Below, in pieces: positions 1 to 6,407 of a stretch of 12,856 nucleotides of DNA (the first letter of the stretch is position 1; every line of letters starts with the position of its first letter). The notes under the pieces were generated by a model that saw only the letters and a program-made list of their open reading frames with translations, made no database searches and had not been told where the DNA came from. Position numbers and translations under genes: made by a program. This stretch comes from Candidatus Eiseniibacteriota bacterium (lineage in GTDB: Bacteria; Joyebacterota; Joyebacteria; Joyebacterales; Joyebacteraceae). The stretch is taken from contig DAOWCM010000029.1 in assembly GCA_030639555.1 (NCBI GenBank), forward strand, positions 1-12,856, given 5' to 3'.

Positions 1-363
1 CGAATGGACGTTCGTCTGCCACCTGACGACGGCGGACGAGGGCGTGACCGAGTCGACCACGACCGACGAAAGGACCAGGGGTTCAAGAAGTGAGACGTAG
101 ACCGTGTGAACTCCGGGCGCGCCGTCGTCGACCGCAAAGCCGAGGATGCCGAGCGAATCGGACTCCACGGAGCCTTCCGGGAGAGCCCCGCCATCGACCA
201 CCACGCCGAACGACGACCCGGGAGAGACCCCTATCAGTACATGTGAAGTGGCGTCCCTGGCGCCCGGACCGTCGGCCAGAGCACGCGGAGCCGCCAGAAA
301 TACCACGACCACGGCCGCCAGCGCGGCAACCGCGCTGACCCGCCCCCTGCTGAGTTCCCGCAT
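1..363 (-). CDS. Secreted protein with fibronectin III-like segment, partial (C-terminus beyond window)
   Basis: The reading frame is open from ATG at 363-361 to the window edge, giving 121 residues without a stop. Residues 1-30 form a clear Sec signal peptide: basic start (MRELSRGR), a hydrophobic run of Ala/Val/Leu, and an AxA-type cleavage site after APRALA. The mature part has a beta-rich stretch and ends in VVVDSVTPSSAVVRWQTN, which resembles the opening strands of a fibronectin type III or similar Ig-fold domain. A GGGGTG stretch lies about 8 bases before the ATG; an in-frame GTG two codons upstream is a weaker start. A sigma-54 promoter lies about 225 bases upstream of the ATG and two hairpins separate the gene from the preceding operon, so it is probably its own transcription unit. 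I infer a surface or periplasmic protein. Nearness to the exosortase locus makes it a possible exosortase substrate, but the tag would be outside the window. It is not recognised as a named family. Confidence 0.8.
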   Translation of the reverse strand, partial: MRELSRGRVSAVAALAAVVVVFLAAPRALADGPGARDATSHVLIGVSPGSSFGVVVDGGALPEGSVESDSLGILGFAVDDGAPGVHTVYVSLLEPLVLSSVVVDSVTPSSAVVRWQTNVHS

Positions 364-549
364 CCACACACCCCGTGTTGCGCTGCCTCAGGAGACCGAA
401 CGAGATCAGCGGGGCCTGGGGCAGGTGCACAGGGGGTTGCCAGTACAGTGGAAGACTCAAGGACCAGCCAGCGTGGGGGTTGTCTTGCCGGTCCAACGCG
501 ACCGAGGCTTCTCGAGTGCCCGCTTGGCCCCGCCTGATCTCGATTCCTT

Positions 550-591
550 GCTGGCTTCACTTGCCAGCCGTCACAGACGGAATTCTGTCTG
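550..591 (-). other. Structured 5' leader: two hairpins at the predicted transcript start
   Basis: If the sigma-54 promoter at 614-599 is used, transcription should start near 588. The first 16 transcribed bases (588-573) read ACAGA-ATTCCG-TCTGT, a 5-bp stem at the very 5' end; at DNA level this belongs to an 18-bp imperfect palindrome at 574-591 (CAGAC/GTCTG arms around GAATTC). Four bases on, 568-550 forms a perfect 6-bp stem GCTGGC/GCCAGC with a 7-base loop. Together they could stabilise the mRNA or act as a control element. I could not match the roughly 225-base leader to a known riboswitch class. Confidence 0.45.
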
Positions 592-598
592 GGAAGAA

Positions 599-614
599 TG
601 CACAAGTTGTGCCA
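599..614 (-). promoter_or_regulatory. Sigma-54 (RpoN) -24/-12 promoter
   Basis: The minus strand reads TGGCACAACTTGTGCA. This matches the sigma-54 consensus TGGCACRNNNNTTGCW except for G in place of the first T of the -12 box, and the GG and GC dinucleotides are separated by exactly 10 bases. The predicted start is near 588, upstream of the secreted-protein gene beginning at 363. Sigma-54 promoters upstream of exosortase-linked surface proteins, controlled by the PrsK/PrsR pair, are established in PEP-CTERM systems. The element also contains a 13-base inverted repeat (GCACAA-C-TTGTGC), which may be coincidental. The activator is unknown; the PrsR-like protein in this window lacks the sigma-54 contact motif. 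Confidence 0.75.
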
Positions 615-720
615 ATAGGCATGTAACAATACGGAGAGTCTGGCTGCACTCGAGAGAACATGGCATGAGACTGAGGGGAGTTCATTTCAGTGTGGAGCCG
701 GCGGGACGTACAGAAGGACC

Positions 721-756
721 GGGCCCGTCCTCACGCTCTCGCGTGCGAACGGGCCC
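721..756 (-). terminator. GC-rich hairpin, probable second terminator of the lipoprotein operon
   Basis: There is a perfect 8-bp stem (GGGCCCGT at 721-728 with ACGGGCCC at 749-756) and an inner 5-bp stem (CACGC/GCGTG) closing a TCTC loop. On the minus strand it is followed by GGTCCTTCTGT, so there is no clean U-tract and intrinsic termination would be imperfect. Its place between the lipoprotein stop and the next gene's promoter supports a terminator or 3'-end stabilising role. Confidence 0.5.
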
Positions 757-761
757 TCTCT

Positions 762-797
762 GAAGCTGGCTGCTTTCTTGAAGCTGGCTACTTCATC
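762..797. repeat. Two tandem 18-base imperfect direct repeats
   Basis: Copies at 762-779 and 780-797 both begin GAAGCTGGCT, then G or A, then CTT; their last few bases differ. They lie between the two hairpins downstream of the fibronectin III lipoprotein. With only two copies this may be a local duplication. No function is evident, though repeated half-sites for a DNA-binding protein are possible. Confidence 0.5.
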
Positions 798-827
798 GGG
801 ACTCCCCCCCCTCGGGTGAGAGTCCCG
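797..827 (-). terminator. Hairpin directly after the lipoprotein stop codon
   Basis: Perfect 8-bp arms CGGGACTC (797-804) and GAGTCCCG (820-827) enclose a 15-base loop that includes a run of seven C on the plus strand. It starts 13 bases after the TAG of the fibronectin III lipoprotein. No U-tract follows on the minus strand, so this is a probable but not classical terminator; it forms a pair with the hairpin at 721-756. Confidence 0.5.
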
Positions 828-840
828 TCACCGTGCGGCG

Positions 841-2442
841 CTACGGAACCGGCGATCCCGAGACCGTGTTCGAGAGAGCCTCGGCGCCGAACGAGTCAAC
901 GACCGCCACCTCGTACCAATAGATGATGGACTCATCAAGCGACTCGTGGGTGTAGAACGTCTCGCTCCGCGTCTCGATCCTCGCGACGATCCTCTTCTCG
1001 GAGGTTGCGGGGGGATCCGGAGGGTCTTCCTCCCACACGATGAGCTCGTAGTACATGAAGTCGTCCGCGTCGCTCACGGTCCAGCTGAGCTCGAGCGAGG
1101 ATGAACCCGGCGACCAGGGCGTGAAGAGCTGGACCGCAGCCGGCGGCTGGTTCTCCGGGGTGGTCGCAGAGACCTCGTTGCTGATAGTCGTCAGGCCCAC
1201 TTGGTCGACCACGTACACGGCGTAGTAGTACGTCGAATCCGGCTCGAGTCCCGTGTCCGTGTAATCGGTAGTGGACTGGTTGGAGAAGTCACCAATAAGC
1301 TCCCGCTCCGTGGACCCGTCGACGCCGGGAACATACGACCGGTAAAGTTTGTATGCTGAGAAGTCCGCGTCGTTGTTGCGGGACCACGAGAGGACGATCT
1401 TGCTCTCCGAAAGCGGTATCGGAGTGCCCATCTCGACAGCCGCGGGGGGGTCGAGGATCGTAACGGTTCCGGCAGCGAGCACGGGCTCTGCGCGGTTGCC
1501 GACCTCGTCAGTGAAAGCCCCTATCACCGGGCCGTTCACGACCTCCACACCCGGATCGATGGTGTAGTCCCTCTCGTACACGCCGTCCTCGGACACGGTG
1601 TCCCCGCCCGTCCCGTCGCCGTAGAGAACGATGTCGAGAACGATCGAGCCCAGGTCCACCGCGGCTTCCCCGTGGAGTTCACCCACCGTCAGGGTGAAGT
1701 GAATGACGTCGCCGGCCGCCAGGTCCTCGCCGTCCGAGTCCTCGGTCACTGACTCGATCACGGCCCTGGTATCCAGCTCGATGTCGTCGCTGACGATGGC
1801 AGACTCGTTGTCGGCCGCGTCCCTGAACCGGACGTAGACGGTCTTGTCACCGTCGCCGGGCAGGAGAGACCACGAGTAGCCGGACTGATAGGGCTCCCAC
1901 TGAGCATCCGACATGTCAGGCTCGTTCGAGACCTGCATGATCTCGGTCTCGGCAGAAGCGGACATCCTGAGGGCAACGTTCCTCGTTGAGGTCTTCGGAC
2001 TGCCCTGATTTATCGTCACGCTGAACATCCTGGGGATCACGACTATCCTTCTCGACGCTTCGCCCTCGAGGCCGAGATCGTTGACGCCGGACACCTTGTA
2101 GTAGTACACCTGCCCGTTCCTGACGTCCGCGTCCGCGTACGCCGTCTCTGTCGCGGTGTCGATCAGCTCGTAGTTCTCGTTCTCCCCGCCCTCCACCTCC
2201 CATCGGTAGACGCGATAGTGGTCGATCGCCGACGCGTTGCCAACGGACCACGAGAGCTCGACAAGCCGATCGGAGACGACCGCGGTCAGTTCCGTAGGTC
2301 TCGCCGGTACTGGCGAGTGCGTGTTCGGGTTCGAGGGGTCCAGCGGGTTAGTGTGGCTCGGCTCCACGAGGGTGCCGAGACAGCCTGACAGACCCGTGAC
2401 CAGGGCCAGCAGGAGCGCGGCTGCTGTGATGTATCGTTTCAT
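841..2442 (-). CDS. Lipoprotein with three fibronectin type III domains
   Basis: The product has 533 residues. The signal peptide (MKRYITAAALLLALVTG) ends in a lipobox, LSGC, with lipidation expected at Cys21. A Pro/Ser/Asn-rich linker (about 27-48) follows. Fibronectin III domains lie at about 46-135 (HYRVYRW and YYYKVSGVNDLGLEG strands), 335-428 (YKLYRSY, YYYAVYVVDQVGLTTISNEV) and 432-528 (WYEVAVVDSFGAEALSNTV). Between them are two further beta-rich segments: 138-225, with the TVYVRFRDAADNES pattern common in surface Ig-like modules, and 226-330, containing GDGTGGDTVSEDGVYERDY. The protein ends 2-3 residues after the last domain with no sorting tag or membrane helix. Start: ATG at 2442-2440 with GGAGGTGA about 6 bases upstream. 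It lies 31 bases after the PEGA protein gene and shares its promoter. It is probably an envelope or surface-exposed binding lipoprotein; no enzyme motif is visible. Confidence 0.9.
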   Translation of the reverse strand: MKRYITAAALLLALVTGLSGCLGTLVEPSHTNPLDPSNPNTHSPVPARPTELTAVVSDRLVELSWSVGNASAIDHYRVYRWEVEGGENENYELIDTATETAYADADVRNGQVYYYKVSGVNDLGLEGEASRRIVVIPRMFSVTINQGSPKTSTRNVALRMSASAETEIMQVSNEPDMSDAQWEPYQSGYSWSLLPGDGDKTVYVRFRDAADNESAIVSDDIELDTRAVIESVTEDSDGEDLAAGDVIHFTLTVGELHGEAAVDLGSIVLDIVLYGDGTGGDTVSEDGVYERDYTIDPGVEVVNGPVIGAFTDEVGNRAEPVLAAGTVTILDPPAAVEMGTPIPLSESKIVLSWSRNNDADFSAYKLYRSYVPGVDGSTERELIGDFSNQSTTDYTDTGLEPDSTYYYAVYVVDQVGLTTISNEVSATTPENQPPAAVQLFTPWSPGSSSLELSWTVSDADDFMYYELIVWEEDPPDPPATSEKRIVARIETRSETFYTHESLDESIIYWYEVAVVDSFGAEALSNTVSGSPVP

Positions 2443-2473
2443 CGAATCACCTCCGGCAACAACGAGTCTGCAC

Positions 2474-3220
2474 TCAGAACGACACCGAGTAGCCGAGCAC
2501 GGTCCTGTCCGCGTCTATGGCGGCGAAGAGCCCGGACCCGTCGGAGTCAGGCAGGCCGGCAAAGGTACCGCCTCCCTCGCTGGGAATGATCAGTGTAGCG
2601 TCGAGCACGTTGACGAGCCAGATGGCGCCCGCCGCGTAAACCCACCGCTTGCGGCTCTCGTGCCATCGCTCGAGGTCGTCGAACGCGTCCAGCATCGCCT
2701 CGTGGGCATCGGCGATCTCGTCGACCTGGTCGGCGGAGTTGTAGGCCCTAATGGTCCGTTCGTGCACACGCATCGCGTCCGAGCGCTTTGAGTCCGTGTA
2801 GATGACGCCCCAGATGGCGCCCGCCTCCGCGAGCAGGAACACGCTGCCCTTCAGTGTCTTGCCCGCGTAGAACTGGCCCCACCCGGGACACAGGGCGGAG
2901 CGCAGCCCGGTCGCCATGGCGGTCTTCCTGTGCATCCGAATGAAGACCGAATCGTGCCGGCTGGGTGACAGTGACGTGCTGCCGGTCCAGTCGGCGTAAC
3001 CTGGCTTCGTTGCGTTGACCTCGTAGGTGCCCGACAGACCCCTGTTGAGCCTCCACGGCGTCACGCCGCTGAAGACCTGTTCTCCTCTGAGTTCAACGAC
3101 TACCCCGGGTGGGGAAGACGTTATCACCACACCGTTCGTGCCCTGCGCGTGCGCAGCCTCCGCCAGCGGAAGCGCGGCCGCGAGGGCGACAAGAAGGAGC
3201 GCTGCTACTCTCACGGACAT
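2474..3220 (-). CDS. PEGA domain / DUF5683-type envelope protein
   Basis: The product has 248 residues. A Sec signal peptide (1-26, ending AEAAHA before QGT) precedes a PEGA-type surface domain at about 28-97, with GVVITSSPPGVVVELRG, a GVTPW motif and YEVNATKPGY. A DUF5683-like part follows at about 103-215, opening with the characteristic CPGWGQFYAGKTLKG segment, with hydrophobic helices near 122-141 and 192-213 around a charged helical stretch (145-191). It ends in GYSVSF, an outer-membrane-like terminal strand, though the protein is too short for a barrel on its own. The start ATG at 3220-3218 has GGAGTGAG just upstream. It is the first gene of a two-gene unit with the fibronectin III lipoprotein, behind a sigma-70 promoter. 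PEGA domains are linked to cell-surface proteins; the function of this family is not known and I assign none. Confidence 0.88.
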   Translation of the reverse strand: MSVRVAALLLVALAAALPLAEAAHAQGTNGVVITSSPPGVVVELRGEQVFSGVTPWRLNRGLSGTYEVNATKPGYADWTGSTSLSPSRHDSVFIRMHRKTAMATGLRSALCPGWGQFYAGKTLKGSVFLLAEAGAIWGVIYTDSKRSDAMRVHERTIRAYNSADQVDEIADAHEAMLDAFDDLERWHESRKRWVYAAGAIWLVNVLDATLIIPSEGGGTFAGLPDSDGSGLFAAIDADRTVLGYSVSF

Positions 3221-3279
3221 CTCTCACTCCTTTGGATGACTTCGTGGACCATTCTGCTGGTGGCTCTACTGGACGCGAA

Positions 3280-3300
3280 TGTCCGGTGATCTCACGGACA
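3280..3300. promoter_or_regulatory. 21-base imperfect palindrome in the PEGA operon leader (possible operator)
   Basis: The plus strand reads TGTCC-G-GTGA, TC, TCAC-GGACA: nine complementary positions per arm with one extra G in the left arm and a 2-base centre. The tiny centre makes an RNA hairpin unlikely to close fully, so a dimer-binding DNA site is more natural. It lies 32-52 bases downstream of the predicted sigma-70 start, where a bound protein could block elongation. The PrsR-like regulator encoded immediately upstream is one candidate ligand, by proximity only. Confidence 0.35.
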
Positions 3301-3301
3301 A

Positions 3302-3327
3302 GTCCGCCCGGCCGCCGCGGGGGCGAC
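3302..3327 (-). other. GC-rich hairpin just after the predicted PEGA operon transcription start
   Basis: On the minus strand GTC-GCCC (3327-3321) can pair with GGGC-G-GAC (3309-3302) with one bulged G, around a loop that contains CCGCGG. It lies within the first 30 transcribed bases of the PEGA operon. It could be a remnant terminator for the regulator gene or a leader structure. In such GC-rich DNA a chance hairpin is also possible. Confidence 0.25.
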
Positions 3328-3338
3328 CCGACAGAGTG

Positions 3339-3367
3339 ATTCTATGGCCCTCTCCCGCCAGTGTCAA
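3339..3367 (-). promoter_or_regulatory. Sigma-70 type promoter of the PEGA/fibronectin III operon
   Basis: The minus strand has TTGACA at 3367-3362, a 17-base spacer, and TAGAAT at 3344-3339: a perfect -35 box, optimal spacing and one mismatch in the -10 box. The start is expected near 3332, leaving a leader of about 110 bases before the ATG at 3220. The -35 box overlaps the TGA stop (3366-3364) of the PrsR-like gene, so the promoter is built into the end of that gene. Confidence 0.75.
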
Positions 3368-4854
3368 GCTCGCCCGGCACCGGGAGGCCGCACGGCCGGC
3401 TTCGGCCGGCGCGCGAGCCCCTTGAAACTGGACAGGTCCAGTTCGTACTTCCTTATGAGGTCGTACATCGTGGGCCTGCTTACTCCGATGGCCCGGGCGG
3501 CCCTCGAGACGTTCCCCACAGCCTGGAGAAGGGCGCCGGTCACCATGTTGCGCTCGAGCTCGCATCTTGCGTCCGCGAGCGAGCGGTCGGAGGACCGGCC
3601 GTTGCCGTTCAGACCCAGATCGGCCGCGCTCACCAGTCGCCCACGCGACAGTATGACGGCACGCCGCACACGAGCCTCGAGCTCAGCGACGTTCCCCGGC
3701 CATCCGTGGCTCATCAGCGATGCCATCGCTGACCTGCCGAATCCCGACAGCGTTCGACCGTGCTCGCGGGAGTACTTCGCGAGGAACGCCCGGGCCATGA
3801 TCGCGACGTCCTCTCCCCTCTCTCTGAGCGGGGGCAGCTCGATCGTCACAACGCCGAGCCGGTAGTACAGGTCCCCCAGAATCGTGGGAGACCCTTCGCC
3901 TGCGCCCGACGCCACACCGCAGCAGGGCGGATGGTCGGTGGATGCGACCACCCGAACGTCGGGACGAGCTTCTCGCTCCCGAAGGAAGGCGGACAGCCTC
4001 GCCTGGAGCGGCAGGGGCAGACCGCAGACGCCCTCCAGAAGAAGCGTGCCTCCGTCAGCCTGCTCCAGTCGCCCGGAGCCACGTGCGGACCCGCCCTGGG
4101 GGTCCGGGCCCACTCGACCGAAGATCTCACCTTCCATGACCTCGAGCGCGGCGCCGGCAGAACTCACCACGACGAAAGGCCCGTCGCACCTGGGGCTCAG
4201 GTGGTGTATCGCGCGGGCGATGAGTCGCTTTCCTGTCCCTGACTCCCCGACGAGCAGAACGCTCGCATCGGTCGCCGCGACCCTCACGACAGCGGAGAAC
4301 GCTGCGCGCATTGCATCGCAGCTTCCCACGAGGTTCTCGAAGCGCTCGACACCGGAGAGCCTGTCAGGCAGGTCCTCCATACCCATCTCCAACTCTCGTA
4401 TGCGCAGCGCCCGTCGAAGAAGCGCTGAGAAGTCATCGGTCCGCATGGGTCTCACGCAGTAGTCGAAGGCGCCTAGGCCAAGGGCCTCCTCCGCCAGCTC
4501 CCGGTCCTCTCTGTCAGCCACCACGATGATCTTCGGCGGCGGCGCGATCTCATGGATGACATCGAGAAGCGACATCTCCCCTTCACCGGCTCCGCCCTCG
4601 AAGGCAAGCTCCGCGTCCATAACCACGACCTCGGGGTGGAGCGTCCTGATGGCGGCTGCCGCGGCCGCGGCGGTATCTGAGCGATGGACGTCGTGCCCGC
4701 GCAAGGGCAGGGAGGACGGGCGGGCGACGTGAACGCCCGTGCCGGTCTCCGCGCGGCGCGCATCGTGCCAGCCCGCGATGGCGTCGGACACGAGCGCGCT
4801 GATCGCGCGTTCGCGTTCGACTACCAGGATCGCGTTGTGGTCGGGCACGGACAT
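3364..4854 (-). CDS. prsR: PrsR-like NtrC-family regulator lacking the GAFTGA motif (degenerate)
   Basis: The product has 496 residues in the layout receiver (about 7-150), AAA+ sigma-54 interaction domain (about 174-405) and Fis-type helix-turn-helix (about 436-472). The receiver keeps the phosphoacceptor-position Asp80 but has E13-R14 for the acidic pair, Ala113 for the Thr/Ser and Arg135 for the Lys. The AAA+ domain has an intact Walker A (GESGTGK, 203-209), but the GAFTGA loop is replaced in register by PDPQGG (250-255), and Walker B reads GGTLLLEG (268-275) where the family has FLDE. Later landmarks are normal (DLYYRL 328-333, PPLRER 341-346, WPGNV 385-389). The terminal helix-turn-helix, GNVSRAARAIGVSRPTMYDL, closely resembles PrsR of PEP-CTERM systems. 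Start: ATG at 4854-4852 with GGAGGGA upstream; an upstream extension of 83 codons is Arg/Gly-rich and overlaps the TPR gene, so it was dropped. The gene follows the TPR lipoprotein by 32 bases. It probably binds DNA, but sigma-54 activation looks unlikely. Confidence 0.85.
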   Translation of the reverse strand: MSVPDHNAILVVERERAISALVSDAIAGWHDARRAETGTGVHVARPSSLPLRGHDVHRSDTAAAAAAAIRTLHPEVVVMDAELAFEGGAGEGEMSLLDVIHEIAPPPKIIVVADREDRELAEEALGLGAFDYCVRPMRTDDFSALLRRALRIRELEMGMEDLPDRLSGVERFENLVGSCDAMRAAFSAVVRVAATDASVLLVGESGTGKRLIARAIHHLSPRCDGPFVVVSSAGAALEVMEGEIFGRVGPDPQGGSARGSGRLEQADGGTLLLEGVCGLPLPLQARLSAFLREREARPDVRVVASTDHPPCCGVASGAGEGSPTILGDLYYRLGVVTIELPPLRERGEDVAIMARAFLAKYSREHGRTLSGFGRSAMASLMSHGWPGNVAELEARVRRAVILSRGRLVSAADLGLNGNGRSSDRSLADARCELERNMVTGALLQAVGNVSRAARAIGVSRPTMYDLIRKYELDLSSFKGLARRPKPAVRPPGAGRA

Positions 4855-4886
4855 GCTCCCTCCGGAAAACACCAGGTCGAGTTCGC

Positions 4887-6407
4887 CTACTCTTCCAGCT
4901 CCCCGAGACGCCGCTCGGCCGCTGCCGCGGCCGGCGTGCCCGGGAAAAGATCCATCACCGATCGGAGGATCTCTGCGGCCGCTCCGGGGTCTGCGAGCCT
5001 GCTCTCGCGTATGTCGGCCGCCCTCAGCATCATATCGGGCGAAGACTCGGAATCGGGGAAACGCCGGGCCGTCTCTGCCATGACCGTGGCCGCGTTCCCC
5101 CACCTCTCCTGCCTGAGCCTCGTGTCGATCAGGTAGCCGCGCGCGGCCAGCTCGGCCGGCGTCGATGAGTAATCCCGGATGACGCGCTCGTAGTGGTCGG
5201 CCGCCTTGTCGAGCGCGACACGCGCCGCGCTGCTCTCGCCCAGTTCCTCATAGTGCTCAGCGATATGCTGCAGCGCCGTGAGCCCGTAGAACGTTGTCGG
5301 ATGCTCTCTGGCGAGCGCATTGAGCTGTGCGACGGCGCCGTCCCAGAGCCCTTCGCTCTCGTAGCTGATAGCCAGATACTGGATCGCCGTGGCTCGCACG
5401 GCCTCGTCCTTTGCGAATCTCTCGGCCACGACCTCGAGCCGGGACCTCGCGGTTTCGTGTTCGCCTGTCGCGATCTCCATCTCCGCCAGCGCGAGCGCGG
5501 CGGTCGCTGACGCGATGTCGTCCGGGTAGTTCTCAACGACCTTCAGGTAGTAGCTCCGGGCCCTCGCCTCCCGGTTCAGCTTGTTCGAGTAGGTGTCGGC
5601 GAGCGTCAGCCAGATCCCCGGGCGATTCCCGTCGTGGCCGTAGTCGCGGTCGAGCTCCTCGTAGGCGGCCACGGCATCGCCCCAGCGCTCTTCCATCAGA
5701 AACGTCTCGGCGCTGAAGCTCATCGCCAGCTCGGCGGTCGGGCTGCCCGGCCACTCTGCGGCCCATACCGCGTAGTAGTCCCTCGCCCGCTCGAACCACT
5801 CGCGGCAGCGGGCCTCGTCTCCCCGTGCGTAGCAGCCGGCGGCAACCCGGATGGGCGCTCGCAGGATGCGTGCGTCGGGGATAGCCGCCTGGGCCCTGGC
5901 CGGGGGCCAATCGGACATCAGGCCCTCGTAAACCGCAACGGCGTCCTCCCATCGTCCGCTCATTTCCGTCACCTCGGCGAGAGCGACGGCCGCCTCGACC
6001 GCGAGGTTCCTGTCGTACGAGTAGCCGTCCCTCACGGACGCGTAGAGACGAATCGCCTCGTCCGTGTCGTCGGACCGCGCGGCCATCTCAGCAAGCTCCA
6101 TCCTGCTGCGCGCGGCTATCGCCGCGACATCCAGCTGCGCCTGAGACAGCGCCGAAGCATCGTCGGGAGGCGGGAACCGGTCGACTATCTCGCTGTAGAT
6201 GTCCGCGACGTGCTCTTTCATCTCATCCGTTGCCAGGCCGGGATTGGTTCGCATGGCCTGGACGGCCTTCGCGGCCTTCCAAGCCAGCTTCTCGGCCACG
6301 TACCTGTCACGAAGCCCGGGCTCAGACCCGCACCCGAGTGAACCCGCGAGGAGGGCGAGCGCCACGGCGCCGGCCAGGCACGCCCACAGTGTCCTGGGAG
6401 CTCTCAT
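4887..6407 (-). CDS. Tetratricopeptide-repeat lipoprotein
   Basis: The product has 506 residues. The signal peptide ends in a lipobox-like SLGC with lipidation expected at Cys26, followed by GSEPG. The rest is almost all alpha-helical TPR or Sel1-like repeats with the usual pattern, for example RWEDAVAVYEGLMSDWP (152-168), RWGDAVAAYEELDRDYG (241-257), ARARSYYLKVVENYPDD (281-297), LWDGAVAQLNALAREHP (354-370) and PGAAAEILRSVMDLFPG (474-490). The repeats resemble BamD/YbgF-type outer-membrane assembly lipoproteins and, more distantly, the TPR lipoprotein PrsT of exosortase loci, which is longer (around 900 residues). Start: ATG at 6407-6405, with GGGGAGGAA upstream and a 4-base ATGA overlap with the preceding membrane-protein gene; a 62-codon upstream extension lies within that gene and is rejected. 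I infer a periplasm-facing scaffold at the inner or outer membrane; the partner is unknown. Confidence 0.88.
   Translation of the reverse strand: MRAPRTLWACLAGAVALALLAGSLGCGSEPGLRDRYVAEKLAWKAAKAVQAMRTNPGLATDEMKEHVADIYSEIVDRFPPPDDASALSQAQLDVAAIAARSRMELAEMAARSDDTDEAIRLYASVRDGYSYDRNLAVEAAVALAEVTEMSGRWEDAVAVYEGLMSDWPPARAQAAIPDARILRAPIRVAAGCYARGDEARCREWFERARDYYAVWAAEWPGSPTAELAMSFSAETFLMEERWGDAVAAYEELDRDYGHDGNRPGIWLTLADTYSNKLNREARARSYYLKVVENYPDDIASATAALALAEMEIATGEHETARSRLEVVAERFAKDEAVRATAIQYLAISYESEGLWDGAVAQLNALAREHPTTFYGLTALQHIAEHYEELGESSAARVALDKAADHYERVIRDYSSTPAELAARGYLIDTRLRQERWGNAATVMAETARRFPDSESSPDMMLRAADIRESRLADPGAAAEILRSVMDLFPGTPAAAAAERRLGELEE

Larger units (their letters stand above)
364..840. 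other. Regulatory intergenic region (about 480 bases, no gene)
   Basis: No convincing coding frame is seen here; open frames on either strand are rich in Arg/Pro/Gly and lack sensible ribosome sites. In the direction of transcription the region holds a hairpin right after the lipoprotein stop (827-797), two 18-base direct repeats (797-762), a second hairpin (756-721), a stretch of about 105 bases in which no enhancer dyad stood out, a sigma-54 promoter (614-599), and a leader of about 225 bases that begins with two hairpins. It therefore reads as the end of one operon followed by the regulatory region of the next gene. Confidence 0.7.

Noticed and set aside
234..629. Minus-strand frame beginning near the sigma-54 promoter
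   Set aside because: It would start upstream of the predicted transcript start, has no ribosome site, and its sequence lacks any signal or domain. The frame starting at 363 has a clear signal peptide.
841..2442. A C-terminal exosortase tag on the fibronectin III lipoprotein
   Set aside because: The protein ends in SNTVSGSPVP with no hydrophobic helix or basic tail, and it already carries an N-terminal lipobox, so it is not an exosortase substrate.
3382..4854. Calling the regulator a pseudogene
   Set aside because: The frame is intact over 496 codons, the altered motifs are replaced without insertions or deletions, and the helix-turn-helix is well kept, which fits a functional shift better than decay.
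4855..5103. 83-codon extension of the PrsR-like regulator
   Set aside because: It overlaps the end of the TPR lipoprotein gene and is low-complexity Arg/Gly sequence. The ATG at 4854 has a GGAGGGA ribosome site and starts the receiver domain directly.
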